A DNA stretch of 64,000 nucleotides from NCBI RefSeq assembly GCF_029784135.1, contig NC_073746.1, forward strand, positions 226,685,882 through 226,749,881, in the 5' to 3' direction. Both the position numbers and the translations under genes were made by a program. This document shows positions 11,401 through 22,337 of this stretch, piece after piece. Under the pieces are notes generated by a model. The model was not told the origin of the DNA. It did not search any database and saw only the letters and a program-made list of their open reading frames with translations. The stretch comes from Toxorhynchites rutilus septentrionalis. Lineage: Eukaryota; Arthropoda; Insecta; Diptera; Culicidae. Every line of letters begins with the position of its first letter. Positions within the stretch are counted from its first letter, which is position 1.

Positions 11401-12315
11401 TATAGATTCTTATAGTCCCCAGTGACAACAAATGCGTACATTCGAAAACGCATTATTATAGACAAAAGTGAATCTTGTATCGTTGGGCCGGCGAGGAGAA
11501 CTTCATTTAGTGATAATCCTGAACAGCTCTTGCAAGAGGCGTCAAATACTGTGCGAAGCTGAGTTGTTGAGCTGTCCGGGCGTAAAACTGCGTGGTGTGG
11601 TAAATAATATCGCGGAAGATCATTATCTTCTTCTAATAATTCTTCTCGTGTAACCTCACGCATATGACCCAAGCGAATGTATTCTTCTATGAACTCTTCA
11701 TATTGTATTCGAAAAGAATGATTGATGTCGAGTTTTCGTTCTAATGCTAGAAATCTTCGTTGAGCATTGAATCGATTGTCCCGCAAACGGGGTAACAACT
11801 CCTTTTTCTTTGGAAGACGAACTTCGTATCTTCCTTCTTTATTTCGATGGACATTTTCCACAAAGTGACGTTCACATTCCTTTTCAGTTGGGGACCAGCA
11901 AACATTCGATGCACATTGTTCTAAATCCCAAAAACGAGAAACTAACTGTTCGAGTCGTTGATTGTGAGTTAAGTAGCAGCTTTGAAACATCGGAGTGTTC
12001 GAAGAACGATCAGAGTATTCGCCAGAGACGATCCAGCCAAGCGTTGTGTTTTGAACTACCGGAAAATGAGGACCCAAAGTAATGCAACCATAACGTAGAA
12101 GTTTAAAAAACGTCCCTGCACCAATGAGCGCGTCAATTGATCCTGGAGAGCAGAATGTCGGATCCGCCAGTGTTATCCAACTGGGAATTTCCCAATCTGT
12201 TGTTGATATGGGTTGGGCAGGTTGATCACAAGCGATAGTAGGTAAAATCAGGAATTTCAAATTCTCTGTGAAGCCAGAGACACGAGACGAGATTGTTGAT
12301 TCAACAGCTTTTTTG
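11400..12315 (-). pseudogene. BEL protease C-terminus and RT fingers
   Basis: The frame begins within the retropepsin-like protease of the Pao type (LKFLILPTIACDQP, WITLADPTFCSPGSIDALIG). It continues into the RT N-terminal region (YLPHHAVLRPDSSTTQLRTV, FDASCKSCSG, LNEVLLAGPTIQDSLL, VVTGD). The gag/protease frame upstream connects with this one only after a one-base shift near a run of six A (plus-strand T-run 12309-12314). This probably reflects an indel, although a programmed shift cannot be excluded from one copy. It ends at a stop caused by the ~90-base insertion. Confidence 0.85.
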
Positions 12316-13684
12316 ACTGATGTCGGCCTACGCCGCCAAGGTTCATATTTTCTTTTGAAGCTGGAAGTTTCAACCGCTGGTAGAATGACTCCGTCATCAG
12401 GTTGTACTGAGAGCAGCTATCCAGAAGAACTCTCGCAACATGTTGTCTACCTCCAATGTCGTTAATGTAGATTAGCGCCGTGGAAAGCAATACCGTTTCG
12501 TTGGGAAGCTTCGCCGAGTGGGTCGTGAGCGTCACTGGTGGGTTCGTACTTGTCTGACGTGAAGTATACGAGGATGTGTTAAATAGTGATGCGGTCTGGT
12601 CTGCAGACACAGGAGACATATTCGAATTCAATGTATTTGTATTAGTCGACGATAGAGTATGCTGCTGAGCGGAATCAGGAGGATAGGTGGAGATACGCGA
12701 AGCTTGATGATGATTAGAATTATTTGATTGTTGTGAATGAGTACTCGATTCTAACGGTGGTAAGTGGAGGAGCGTGTGATGACGATTTTTACATTTACGA
12801 CAACCATCGGAAGAACAATCCCGGCATCCATGGGAAGTTGTCTTCATGCAATTCAAACATAAATGATGTTGCTTAACGAATGCGAGACGCTGCTGAGGAG
12901 TGAGTTTGCGGAACTTGAAGCACTGGTACAAATAATGATCACTACCGCATTGCAAACATTTGCGTACATCCGAGGTAGTTTCAGCGACATGTAAGGTTGA
13001 ACATTTCGGTTGAGGTTTTGTTTTAGATTCGCGGGAACGTCCCGCAGATGGAGTAATAGCTTGGAGAACACGAGCATGACTTTGAAGAAATGCGACCATA
13101 TCTGTATATTTCGGCATTTGGACTTCCATTGAATCACCTTTGAGCATTGTGTCACGAGCAATATAATTTTCCCATTCACGAAGGGTGTTCTGTTCTAGCC
13201 GCATGCTAATTTGATAAACTAAAATCGTACTCCAACCTTCCGTTGGTTCTCCTAGCTTCTCGAGAATCGCTATATTTCTGTCAAATCTGTCAATGAGATT
13301 CAACAATGATTCAGCGTTTTCGAATTTCATTGGTGGAGTGTTAAATAGTTCGGCAAGATGACATTTCACCAACACACGTTTATCGTCATATCTGTTCACT
13401 AAACGCTTCCATGCCACATTGTAATTCTCATCACTAATGGGAATCATCGATATTAGACCCGCCGCTTCACCCCGCAGGAGACCTTTTAAATACTGAAATT
13501 TTTCAGACGAACTCAAGGTTTTCGATAAATGTATTGCGATGTTATATCGATCATGGAAAGCGCGCCATTCGATGGGATTTCCAGAAAAATAGGGAAGGTT
13601 TAATTCTGGATACTTTATATGTGTACTTTGAGGCAGTTGCGTTTCCGAGGCACTACTGGAGGCGTTTGAGACATTCGACGACAT
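12257..13684 (-). CDS. BEL gag with zinc knuckles and start of protease
   Basis: A 475-codon frame. The N-terminal ~220 residues form the Gag capsid-like region of BEL elements (YPELNLPYFSGNPIEWRAF, SEKFQYLKGLLRGEA). At about residues 240-300 lie CCHC/CCHH-like knuckles (CLQCGSDHYLYQC, CLNCMKTTSHGC, CRKCKNRHHTLLH). A Ser/Thr/Asn-rich linker follows, then the protease entry motif VLLDSCSQYN near residue 418, a variant of the usual Asp-Ser/Thr-Gly triad. The last ~25 residues are out of frame with the real protease sequence, which resumes in the next frame. Gag itself appears undamaged, so this copy could in principle encode a capsid protein. Start at Met 13684 is the first Met of the homologous region. 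Confidence 0.88.
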   Translation of the reverse strand: MSSNVSNASSSASETQLPQSTHIKYPELNLPYFSGNPIEWRAFHDRYNIAIHLSKTLSSSEKFQYLKGLLRGEAAGLISMIPISDENYNVAWKRLVNRYDDKRVLVKCHLAELFNTPPMKFENAESLLNLIDRFDRNIAILEKLGEPTEGWSTILVYQISMRLEQNTLREWENYIARDTMLKGDSMEVQMPKYTDMVAFLQSHARVLQAITPSAGRSRESKTKPQPKCSTLHVAETTSDVRKCLQCGSDHYLYQCFKFRKLTPQQRLAFVKQHHLCLNCMKTTSHGCRDCSSDGCRKCKNRHHTLLHLPPLESSTHSQQSNNSNHHQASRISTYPPDSAQQHTLSSTNTNTLNSNMSPVSADQTASLFNTSSYTSRQTSTNPPVTLTTHSAKLPNETVLLSTALIYINDIGGRQHVARVLLDSCSQYNLMTESFYQRLKLPASKENMNLGGVGRHQSKKLLNQQSRLVSLASQRI

Positions 13685-14405
13685 TTTGGTTAATTGAGCT
13701 TTCAGCTGATAATACTTCGCTTCAAATCATGATAAAAGCTTATCGTACTCTACTGCGGGAGTCGAAGGGGGAAGCAATTGTAGCTGAATAATTTCTTCGA
13801 CGTATTGATTATAAAAACTTTCTAATTTCTCCAACCTAATCACTACCTGATCCGCATGTCTGTTAGGATCGTATGATTCTAGAAACTGGCAATAGAATTT
13901 ACTGACATTTTGATGTTATCAGCTCGAATTTGATGCTCCTGTCTCAAGACGGATTTATCCTCCGATGTCGCCATTTTGTTCACAGTGACAAGCCGTAATT
14001 AAAAAGGAACGAACCCACCTTTGATTTGAGAACGATGAATTTCTTGTAGAGTCGCCCGATGGTACCCACTCGAGCTTCGAAGTGCCTTTCAATAGCGAAT
14101 TCTGTTAATTCGCGAATATCACGTTCCGATGAAGATTGAAGTTTTAGAATGTTTCTATTTCACGACACTTTAGCTTTTATCAGCTGTTCGATCAATCACT
14201 TATTGTGAAATTAACACGACGAAATTAAGGAATTTTACCAAGCGTTTATATAAAAAGTTTTTTTTTCACTTTAAGAATTATAGTTATCGTAGTCAACTAT
14301 TGTTCACGAATGTTTTTTCCATACGATGGATTTAATGGACAATGGTCACTAGTCACAAAATGGCTGATTTTAGCGTCACTTCGGCACTAGCACTTTGGTC
14401 CATCC

Positions 14406-14424
14406 GATCCGGTTCGAAGGACCA
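14406..14424 (-). promoter_or_regulatory. tRNA primer-binding site of the BEL element
   Basis: The plus strand reads GATCCGGTTCGAAGGACCA immediately beside the LTR. It is identical in form to a tRNA 3' end (T-arm GGTTCGA followed by CCA). In the sense direction the site is therefore TGGTCCTTCGAACCGGATC, complementary to the primer tRNA that starts minus-strand DNA synthesis. I do not assign the amino-acid identity. Confidence 0.85.
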
Positions 14425-14766
14425 TGTTCGAGTCGAGACTTGAATAACGCGGACACTCGCTTAAACTCGCGATTCCGCCGACACGAGAACCTTTGGATAA
14501 CGAATGTTTGAATGAATTCACTAAACCGAGATATTTTAATTTACAATTTTTATTTCACTGATCGCAACAATTTAATAACGTCCAGATCGGTGGCCGGTTG
14601 GTACGAGAAAAAGAGATCGAGAACTTTTGGATGCTGGTTTTTATACTGTTTTTTTGTGAGCTTTTTTTACAAAAATTGTGGTTTGTGTACTGGATATTAC
14701 TTATCCTCTACTACTGCAATTTATAGTGTTTGGCTGAGGTTTGTTCCTAAGCTATTATACTAAACA
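14425..14766 (-). repeat. BEL 5' LTR
   Basis: 342 bases, nearly identical to 8286-8627, with TG...CA ends and abutting the primer-binding site. As the 5' LTR of a minus-strand element it should hold the promoter. I could not single out a convincing TATA box. Confidence 0.93.
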
Positions 14767-15903
14767 ATGACATTTCATACAAAGTGATCGAAAATTCTCG
14801 CAGTCTTCAACACCTTGATTAAGCTATTCTGAAGCCCACTGAAAATTAGTCTGTGTCGCCGATCAGGATTATAAATTTTATCAAACAGAGTATTCCTGAT
14901 TGGCACTTATCTCGCCATCGCTTTCAGTCTACTTCTCCATCAATAAGGAGTAGATAAGCTTGAAGTGTGGTACAAAAAAGGGGTATATCAAAATGGTTCA
15001 AAATAATGGACGCAGTGGTTCACTCCCAACAGGGGAAAAAATGTCACCATTTATTCGAAATATAAATTTGTAAAAAGTATAGTGTACTACTCATGTTTTC
15101 ATGTGTTTCTATTTATGATTATTTTGTAATCCAACAATAAGTGTGCTTCCAATAGACTAACATCATTGGATGACACTTACCAAATTAGTAAATCAATCGA
15201 TTCATAACTGCACCGTATTATTGTGCACCCAGTACTTTTTCTGTGTTTTGCTACCAAACACATAAATATGATTTCCATCATATGTAACAACCGCAACCAG
15301 AGTCAGTAAGATAGCACACGATATCCCCAAAACGAAATAAAACCACATTTACACCCACAAAAGCCGGCAATGTTCGGTGAAGTCATTCGTTCGAAAAAGG
15401 TTTTCCAAACAAACTGATAGCTTTCATATCAAATCTATCGTTATTAAAAAAAACTGAAGAGTACTTCAACGCATCGATGCACCACAATTCTCCTCAATTT
15501 GAGTAGTTCCTCTGCAATGGAACTTCACCCCAGCCGGGAGCAGCATACTTTGGAAATCACCGACATCTACATCATCATCATCATCATCCGTGGCGGTAGT
15601 AGCAACATCAGCATCGCTAGAGCTACGGACGCCCCCTGTATGGAAACAAATCGGTTTTTCAGTGGAACGTTCCAATCAGCCTCAATTAAGGAACCATCTT
15701 GCGCTCTCTTACTCAGTTTGGCTCATTGTATGTGGCATACGGCTGGCCTGCTAGAATTAATCGGCTACCTGGAACAAAAGCAACAGTTTGGGCCCAGTTA
15801 GCCCGGATTTGGTAGGCGTTTGTGTTCCTAAACAGAGAATAGGCAGATAATGTTAGCAAAATTTGGCGCTTGGCTTCGTTGTATTGTACAAAATAAACTG
15901 TAA
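14767..15903. other. No recognisable gene
   Basis: AT-rich sequence with a small (ATC)n run near 15566-15585. A minus-strand open frame at 15466-15675 contains an Asp run encoded by that microsatellite and resembles no known family. Confidence 0.4.
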
Positions 15904-15913
15904 GTTTGTGGGC

Positions 15914-16193
15914 TTCTTCTTCTTCTTCTTCTTCTTCTTCAATGGCACTAACGTTCCTAGCCGTCTCAACGTAGTATTACTTGCGTCATTTTTATTAGTA
16001 CTTAGTTGAGATTTTTATGCCAAATAACACGCCTTGAATGCATTCTGAGTGGCAAGCTCTAGAATACACGTGATCACAGTGCAAGTCGGAGGAAATTTGT
16101 TTGACGAAAAATTCCCCCGACCAGAACGGGAATCGAACCCGAACACCCGGCATGTTAGTTATGACGCTAACCACTCGGCCAAGGGAGCACCAT
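15914..16193 (-). mobile_element. tRNA-derived SINE with target-site duplication
   Basis: Read on the minus strand the element begins with a tRNA-like head. The A box is TGGCCGAGTGGTTAGCG and the B box lies in GGGTTCGATTCCCG. A ~200-base body follows (TCTAGAGCTTGCC, CTCAACTAAGTAC, CGTTGAGACGGC), ending in a (GAA)n tail. A 10-base direct repeat, GTTTGTGGGC, flanks it at 15904-15913 and 16194-16203. Transcription would be by RNA polymerase III and mobilisation by a partner LINE. Confidence 0.9.
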
Positions 16194-16417
16194 GTTTGTG
16201 GGCAGACATAGATTTTTTTCTGAGCAAAGTTTTCAATGAGGACTTTTGGGTTCATTGTTAAATTCCAGAGATGGGTAATTGTTCAGAGCAAACATACAAT
16301 CCCAATCCTAAAATTTTTAAGCGAATGTTTGTCCCGAATGAAATGTGGTCAAGAAACAAATTGATCAAAGATTAAAGGCGTCGTGCACAAATTTCGTAAT
16401 GTTAGAAGGAGGAACGG

Positions 16418-16494
16418 TTAGGGACAGGAATTGTGTTTATGTATGGGGGAGTGTGTTAGGGACAGGAATTGTGTTTATGTATGGGGGAGGGAGG
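16418..16494. repeat. Two-copy tandem duplication (~37 bp)
   Basis: GTTAGGGACAGGAATTGTG followed by TTTATGTATGGGGGAG occurs twice in succession with almost no change, so it is a recent slippage-type duplication. No other feature is seen around it. Confidence 0.8.
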
Positions 16495-16643
16495 TTTAGG
16501 TGACCCAAAAACCCGGATTTTTAGCGTTAAGTAATTTGTGCAATAATTCCTGTAATATATAAATAGGGCCTTTTTTATCAATGCTACTTTGAATCTCTAG
16601 CCATTCAGGGGTGAAATTTTATATAACACTTTTCTATTTCTCC

Positions 16644-17378
16644 TAGTAAAGGGTGTCAAAAAATCAAATTGCATCACGGAAAAAACGCTGTAGAATTGAG
16701 TATTTTCTCTTGAAAATTTTGGTAGAAGTAGTTTAGAGTGTATTATTTATATTGTATTGTTATCGTTGTCAGTTTTTCGAAAATTGGAAGAAATGAAGTT
16801 ACCCGAAAAGTAACATTGCAAAAGGTCCTGGAAAATCCTCAACTCTCTCATCTGGACATCGGAGCACAACTCGGAATCGTGCAGTCAACGGTGAGTCGTG
16901 TGATCAAACGTTACTACGAAACTCTGAGCGTCGAACGGAAAGAGAAATGCGGTCAGAATGGATGTTCTAACAGTAATCAGGATCACAGGCTTGTCGTGAA
17001 AGCGTTGAGGCGGAATGAATCTGTCCAAGTCTTTCGTTCAGAGAGCCGAGGACCGGGAGAGACTGCATACGTACAAAGTCTGAAAGCTCCAAATCATGAT
17101 GAACGGTAAAATACGATGGGAAAGTCACGGGCCCAGAAACAGAAACTGTACACCCAGATGCTGACGAAGCCCCATTGTCTCATCATTGATGATGATACTT
17201 ACCTCATCGAAGTCGTAATGTTAGAGCTGTGCATCAAGAATTTTGTTCACCGTTTAAAACGCGTTATCGAAAATGTCCTAGAATAAGCTTTATTTTGTTT
17301 TTAAAAAAATAAAAATCGGTTCACTTTTGCAGAAGTTATTAAAATTTGTTGCGTGAGCGTTTAGTCTAAAGGACCCTG
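16644..17378 (+). mobile_element. ITmD37E-like Tc1/mariner remnant
   Basis: A short element enclosing a decayed transposase. The presumed ends are TAAAGGGTGTC on the left and, on the opposite strand, TACAGGGTCCTTTAG on the right, each starting at a TA. The family call comes from the protein. The boundaries are tentative because the TIRs are diverged. Confidence 0.6.
16738..17286 (+). pseudogene. ITmD37E-like transposase pseudogene
   Basis: A single frame runs through the whole region with one internal TAA at 17107. The N-terminal part is a DNA-binding domain with a helix-turn-helix (TLQKVLENPQLSHLDIGAQL, STVSRVIKRYYETLSVERK). The middle is shortened. After the stop, KAPNHDER leads into MGKSRAQKQKLYTQMLTKPH, then CLIIDDDTYL containing the first catalytic Asp region. 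The remainder of the catalytic domain is gone and replaced by ~30 unrelated residues. The mosquito DD37E family is the closest match I recognise; a general Tc1-like origin is certain. Confidence 0.7.
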
Positions 17379-18649
17379 TATAAAAAAATTTCAAAAATAA
17401 AAAAAAATATATGGTAGAATATTCTCTACATCATATCAAACATTTCAATTTCAGCATTTGTAAACAATCTGTATCGAAATGTCATCCACACTTCGTTTTT
17501 CGCTAAAGGCTCTGTTCGCTCCGGATGCAGAAAAGAAATGGAATTGGGAAAGAAAAGCATAGTGTTCAAGCGAGCGAGCGAGACCATCTTCCCCTCACAA
17601 TCACAACTAAATGGATTTCTGAGTGAGCGCCAGCTTATGTACAGATTTGTGTATTTTCAATAGCCTGTTTTCATAGCCTTTTTTTGAGCTGTTGAATCAA
17701 TTTTTCGAGTCAATAATAACAATCATATAAATCTTACACATTTTATCTTTCGAATGAAGTGATTTTCATACCACTTCGTTCAGCCATCAAAGAGCTATTA
17801 ACGTCCTAAACTTCGCAAGTGTCATGCTCTCGCTTCCGAAATTTTGAACTTTGAACACCCCGGTACAGAAATGAAAAATGTAGTTCTACGCAGAGGATAC
17901 TGGTCGTTAAACTCTTCGAATCACTCATACTGCTGGTAAGCTGCATCTACTATTCGTACGATCACTCCTCATAAGTTCTTGATAAGGTTTTGATCTGGTA
18001 AACAAGCTGACCAGTCCAGAATCTGAAGCATCTATTCATGAAACCATGGCCATGACCTTCTGGATTTTATGAATTGATGCCAAATTATCAATTGTTTTTG
18101 AAGCAAAAACAGCACTAAATGATTCTGAAGTACTTCGTTGCACTCCTGACTGTGCATTCGTGTTGCAGCTTACAGTATGAGTGATTTGAAGAGCTTAAAC
18201 GAGCAGCATCCTCTGCGTAGAACGAAATACACACTATAACAAGGCTGGGTCGAAACCACCCTAAATGGGATATTTGAACTGATTGAGAACTAAAGATGAC
18301 ATACGAATTAGAAACTTCTTGTAATTCATGTGAAATTGACATTAATTTTGTAAAGGAGTGAGAGTTTTTCATCTGTTTTTATAGTTATGAAACACTGGAA
18401 TTATTGTTTTTTGAATGTTTCGTGCCTGATACAACAATAAAGTTCAAATGGCCAGGCTTATAAATGAAGATAGTTATTATATCCTACACCATATACCTCA
18501 ATTTAAACCGCTTCTTACATATCTCTGGAAACTCAGAGTTAGATGTCGAAGAACGAATTATAGAGTGTTTAGAGAATTCCGTAATATCTTTGTCTAATCG
18601 GAACTGCTATACAGCCATGGTAATTTTGTTCCTTATCGCAAAATATTAG
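17379..18649. other. No recognisable gene
   Basis: Apart from the inverted repeat listed separately, I see only short frames without known similarity. Confidence 0.4.
17884..18224. repeat. Inverted repeat (hairpin) with ~62-base arms
   Basis: The arms 17884-17946 and 18164-18224 are imperfect reverse complements (TTCTACGCAGAGGATRCTG, CTCTTCRAATCACTCATACTG, TAAGCTGCA) around a ~215-base loop. It may be the remains of a foldback element or MITE. Confidence 0.65.
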
Positions 18650-19335
18650 ACCCGTTTTTTATTTTTTTTATGAGGGTGTCCATTTTTATTTTAGGTTGGT
18701 CTGAAAAATAATCAATTTCCCCTTTTCTTTTTTGGCAAAAATGACTTTTATCTAAAATTCATAACTTTTGAACTACTGAACCGAGTCAGATGATTGACAT
18801 AGCAAATTAAAGCCAATTAGCTAGTATGTTTTGTAACACTTGCAAAAAATTCGATCAGCCATATTCCTATTTTCTGTTCAATAAGCTACCGCAATCAAAA
18901 CACTTTGACTTTAACTTAAAATCATAACTTAATAAAGATAAAAAAATTACACCGCAGATTTTTGGATATAAAAAAAACCTTAGCTTTCGAAAAAAAAAAT
19001 TATATTATTTTATAGAGAAAGTAAAAATATTTTATATTATTCCCAAAAAGACTAGCTAATTGGCTTTAATTAATATGTCATCTGAATCGATCTAGTAGTT
19101 TAAAAGTTATTTTTAATGCATTTATGCTGTCTGGAATTTCAGAAAAAATGTTCGGAATTTTTTGATTTGAAATCATTTTTTGTGTAGTCAAATGAAAAAA
19201 TAGCTCTATAGCTCTATCCGATAATCGAATTAATTTCGCGAAAAAATAAGTACCATTTTTGGTAAAGAGACACAGTTAAATTTCCAACAAAGCTTAAGTG
19301 TTCGGAATTTGAGACAAAACGGCACCTGCTCTAGG
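18650..19335. repeat. Dispersed AT-rich inverted-repeat family
   Basis: The segments around 18765-18835 (ATAACTTTTGAACTACTG, AAATTAAAGCCAATTAGCTAG) and 19045-19110 (ACTAGCTAATTGGCTTTAAT, GATCTAGTAGTTTAAAAGTTAT) are inverted relative to each other. The same sentence-like motif recurs at 52.86-53.28 and 57.74-58.15 kb. It ends with AAGTGTTCGGAATTTGAGAC, a motif also seen near 51.7 kb. No coding capacity. Confidence 0.6.
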
Positions 19336-20689
19336 CGATTCACCAACTACGACGCTACGTTTCCGCTGTTGGAATTGCAAGCTGTTCTCTAATGCTCCTA
19401 CACTCAATCCTCACACTGGTAAACATTCCAATTCAATTGCGCGCTTTTGAAGATTTGAACAGGTCCCAACCAATGTGGTGGGAAAAAATGAAATATTGGT
19501 TAACATCAATACTCGCGTGAATGGGCTATGTTTCACGGTGAACAGGGTCATCAACAGAAACGATTACAAAACATCGTTATAATGTGGTCAATTGCTATCG
19601 CTGGACGACACCTTTAGTGTCAGATTGACTGATTCAGTGACTTGTAAATGAACATATTTCATTAAGGAATGAACCCAAAACAAAATTCTGAAAACATTCC
19701 ATGAGTTTGTTTTGAGTGCCACTTTTAATTATACAAGAGATACACTGTGAAACGCATGATAAATCAATGAATCGAGAAGAATGTAAGGCGATACACGACA
19801 AACGATGAAACGGAGAAAACGAGGAGATATTGAGACAGTTCTTGGTGTGCTCGATTCAATCTTGCATAACGTTCCCACAGTAAATTACTTGCCTCGCAGC
19901 TCACAGCGAGGGAGTGTAGCTTGCAGCCGGCTGAACGGCCGAAGCAAGAGTTCAATTGCACCGAGGAGAATGAGAGGAGTCTAGAGATTGTTACGCAAAT
20001 TAATGACGGAATTTACAATGGCGAGTAAGTCTCTCTGATGGCATAAGCTAATTGAACAATATTAGAGATAATGAATTCACTAGACAATTACTTGAACGCG
20101 TCGGTACTCTTAGCAACAGTCGGTAAAAAAGAGGTCGAATCGCAGTGATAATCTTCATATGATATCTCTGATGTACAAAACGCAATGCTGCTTTGGGACT
20201 GCTATGAATATTCAGCGTTTGTTCATTTATTTTTAGTTACATTGCATAACTGGATAATCAACTGGTCATCAAAAGCACGCAATATTCTAGAAACGGAATT
20301 CAAAACGAACAACAACATTTTCTATTCGTACCAAATTGCAACTGTACGCCAAGCAGAAGGATACGCATACATAAAATCAAATGTTTTTGAACACTTTTAA
20401 ATCATTATTTAGTAAAACGTAAATAATAAATTCTTCTGGGTAATGGGAAACGGAATCTACGAATGCTATCGCCAAATTGGTTTTGCAATTTTTGTCGACC
20501 GCTAGTGCTCACGACATTTGAAAGCATTATTTCCAGATCAGTAGTCACGATTCGAAAATTGATGGTTGAATTATAGCGAAAGTTGATAGAGGTCATCAGA
20601 TCATCAATTGATATTATTGACATGGTCAATCAGCGGTATGGTCTTCTAATAAGCGAGAATGCGCATTTATCATTGCAATCTATCTATTT
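19336..20689. other. No recognisable gene
   Basis: Open frames of 60-75 codons on both strands resemble nothing I know. No repeat copy from elsewhere in the window was noticed. Confidence 0.4.
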
Positions 20690-21115
20690 ATTTCTTCTTT
20701 GTTGTTAAGAGGCTTTAAACTTTGCAGTTCATTCGCCTCTAAAAATCTGAAAAAAGGAAACGGTCAATATACAAGCGACTCCCAGGAAACACTTAGTATC
20801 ATGATGGAAACACACTTCCCAGGCTCATTCCAATTGATTTCCGGACACGCACAGGTCTTCAATACAGCTCAATCTCGTCCAATCAGAGACGAGAGTAGAG
20901 CTAAAGAAAAATGGCTAGGGTGGTCTTCACGACGACAGGGGTTGAGTGGGCAGTGGATTCCTTGAAGCCCTTGTAATCTCCAGGACCAGATGGGATTTAT
21001 CCGGTGCTGTTATAAAAAAAGCAAGGATAGCACTGTCCCTTTTCTGACGGAGATGTTTAGAGCTTATAGTACTAAGCTACATCCCTATTAAATGGCGTGA
21101 AGTCCGGAAGAGGCA
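20690..21115 (+). pseudogene. LOA-like non-LTR retrotransposon fragment
   Basis: The plus strand reads the endonuclease-RT linker and the start of the RT: DSQETLSIMMETHFPGS, then in another frame WAVDSLKPL-stop-SPGPDGIYPVLL-stop, and further decayed sequence. The SPGPDGIYP signature is RT motif 1 of LOA/R1/jockey-type elements. There are several stops and frameshifts. It is cut off at ~21116 by the dispersed repeat carrying the palindrome ACGTAGGACTCCGT. Confidence 0.6.
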
Positions 21116-21256
21116 TTTCTAAACAAGTTTTTTACGTAGGACTCCGTCTTACATTAAGGGTGCCAAATCAGAAAACAGGTCACGTTTTTATGAAATAAAG
21201 TTATCGTTAATAACTACTTTCGCTGCGAACGGATTTTAACGATTTGCATACCAATC

Positions 21257-21527
21257 TGTGCTCCCGTGGCCGAATGGTTAGCGTCACACCTAACATGCCG
21301 GGGGTTCGGGTTCGATTCCCGTTCTGGTCGGGGGAATTTTTCGTCCATGAAATTTCCTCCAACTTGCACTGTAATCACGCGTATTCTAGAGCTTGTCACT
21401 TAGAATACATTCAAGGCGTGTCATTTGGCATATAAATCTCAACTAAGTACAGGTAAAAATGACGCAAGGAATACTACGTTGAGACGGCGAAGTTCCTCTA
21501 GGAACGTTAGTGTCATTTAAGAAGAAG
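21257..21527 (+). mobile_element. tRNA-derived SINE with near-perfect target duplication
   Basis: The tRNA-like head has an A box (TGGCCGAATGGTTAGCG) and a B box (GGGTTCGATTCCCG). It is followed by the same body as the other copies and a short AAGAAG end. The flanks ATACCAATC (21248-21256) and ATACTAATC (21528-21536) differ by one base, giving a 9-base target duplication. Confidence 0.85.
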
Positions 21528-21937
21528 ATACTAATCGAATCAGATATTTCCTATGATTTGTTCTATATGCTATACATTACAATCCCATAGGCTGCATATG
21601 GTTCAAAATTCTATCCATTTGTGTGCTTTCCCGAACAGAGCTGTCAATATCGGGCAACATTGCAGCCGCTAGAATAGACACAACGAAAGGGAATAGCGAA
21701 AAGAGAATATTTGCGAAGTAAACTCCACCTTTGCATAGTAAGTAAGCTGTCGCTAGCGTATAAGTATTGCATCTCCTCTGAGGAAAATTCTCAGAATCTT
21801 TCTGTGCCCGAAACAACAAAGGTCGCTTGTTCTGCTCGTTTTGTGTTTTATGTTCCCCTCGAGCTGTGAACGCTAGCGAATATTTCACATGAAGTGTGTT
21901 TCGATGTTTCATTTTTATCTCTGCAACTGTGTGTACA

Positions 21938-22337
21938 GGCAAACCTTTTTTGTGCGGGAGATAGGGACCGCACAAAAAAAATCGCATTAAAAAAATCGTG
22001 CAAAACTTCACCAGTAGCTTCAAAAAATCGTTTGTTGTTGGTTGTTTTATGCTTTTAGTTGCATGTCGAAACGTGTTGCTGTTAGAAATCATGTCATGCA
22101 ATAACTTAGAAAAACTTTGATGGGAGGAGGGAAATGATTTCAGAAGTGGATAATTGATACGCAAATATGCTTTTTTCGCACTGAAATGCATATAAACCGT
22201 CGATAAAAAAACCAAATGGACGATATCTTCGTCAAATATGCTTCTTTTCATATACCACACAAAAAAATTGTACAAAAAACCCGCACAAGAACAAAAAACC
22301 GCACAAAAAAAAATCGCGCAAAAAAATCGCTGTATCT
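21938..22337. mobile_element. Short TIR element rich in GTGCGG/AAAATCG motifs
   Basis: Defined by comparison: the related repeat at 31.9 kb reads straight through this point. The left part has CAGGCAAACCTTTTTTGTGCGG. The right end read backwards has CAGATACAGCGATTTTTTTG and further TTTTTGTGCGG motifs. It may be a pogo-type MITE. Exact ends are uncertain. Confidence 0.45.

Larger units (their letters stand above)
8286..14766 (-). mobile_element. BEL/Pao LTR retrotransposon, defective
   Basis: A 6.5-kb element on the minus strand, bounded by two 342-bp LTRs that each start TG and end CA. Order in the sense direction: 5' LTR (14766-14425), tRNA primer-binding site, gag with zinc knuckles, aspartic protease, reverse transcriptase with YMDD, RNase H, integrase, 3' LTR (8627-8286). 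No envelope-like frame is present. The LTRs differ at only about three positions by eye, so insertion was recent, yet the coding region has several lesions. The 5-base flanks (TTGTG and ATGAC) are not identical, so no clean target duplication is visible. Confidence 0.92.

Noticed and set aside
8281..14771. Target-site duplication of the BEL element
   Set aside because: The flanks TTGTG and ATGAC do not match, so either the site mutated, or the ends recombined. No duplication is claimed.
21577..22275. 232-codon minus-strand open frame
   Set aside because: It spans the border between a dispersed repeat and an inserted TIR-like element, has no family resemblance, and is not preserved in the sister repeat.
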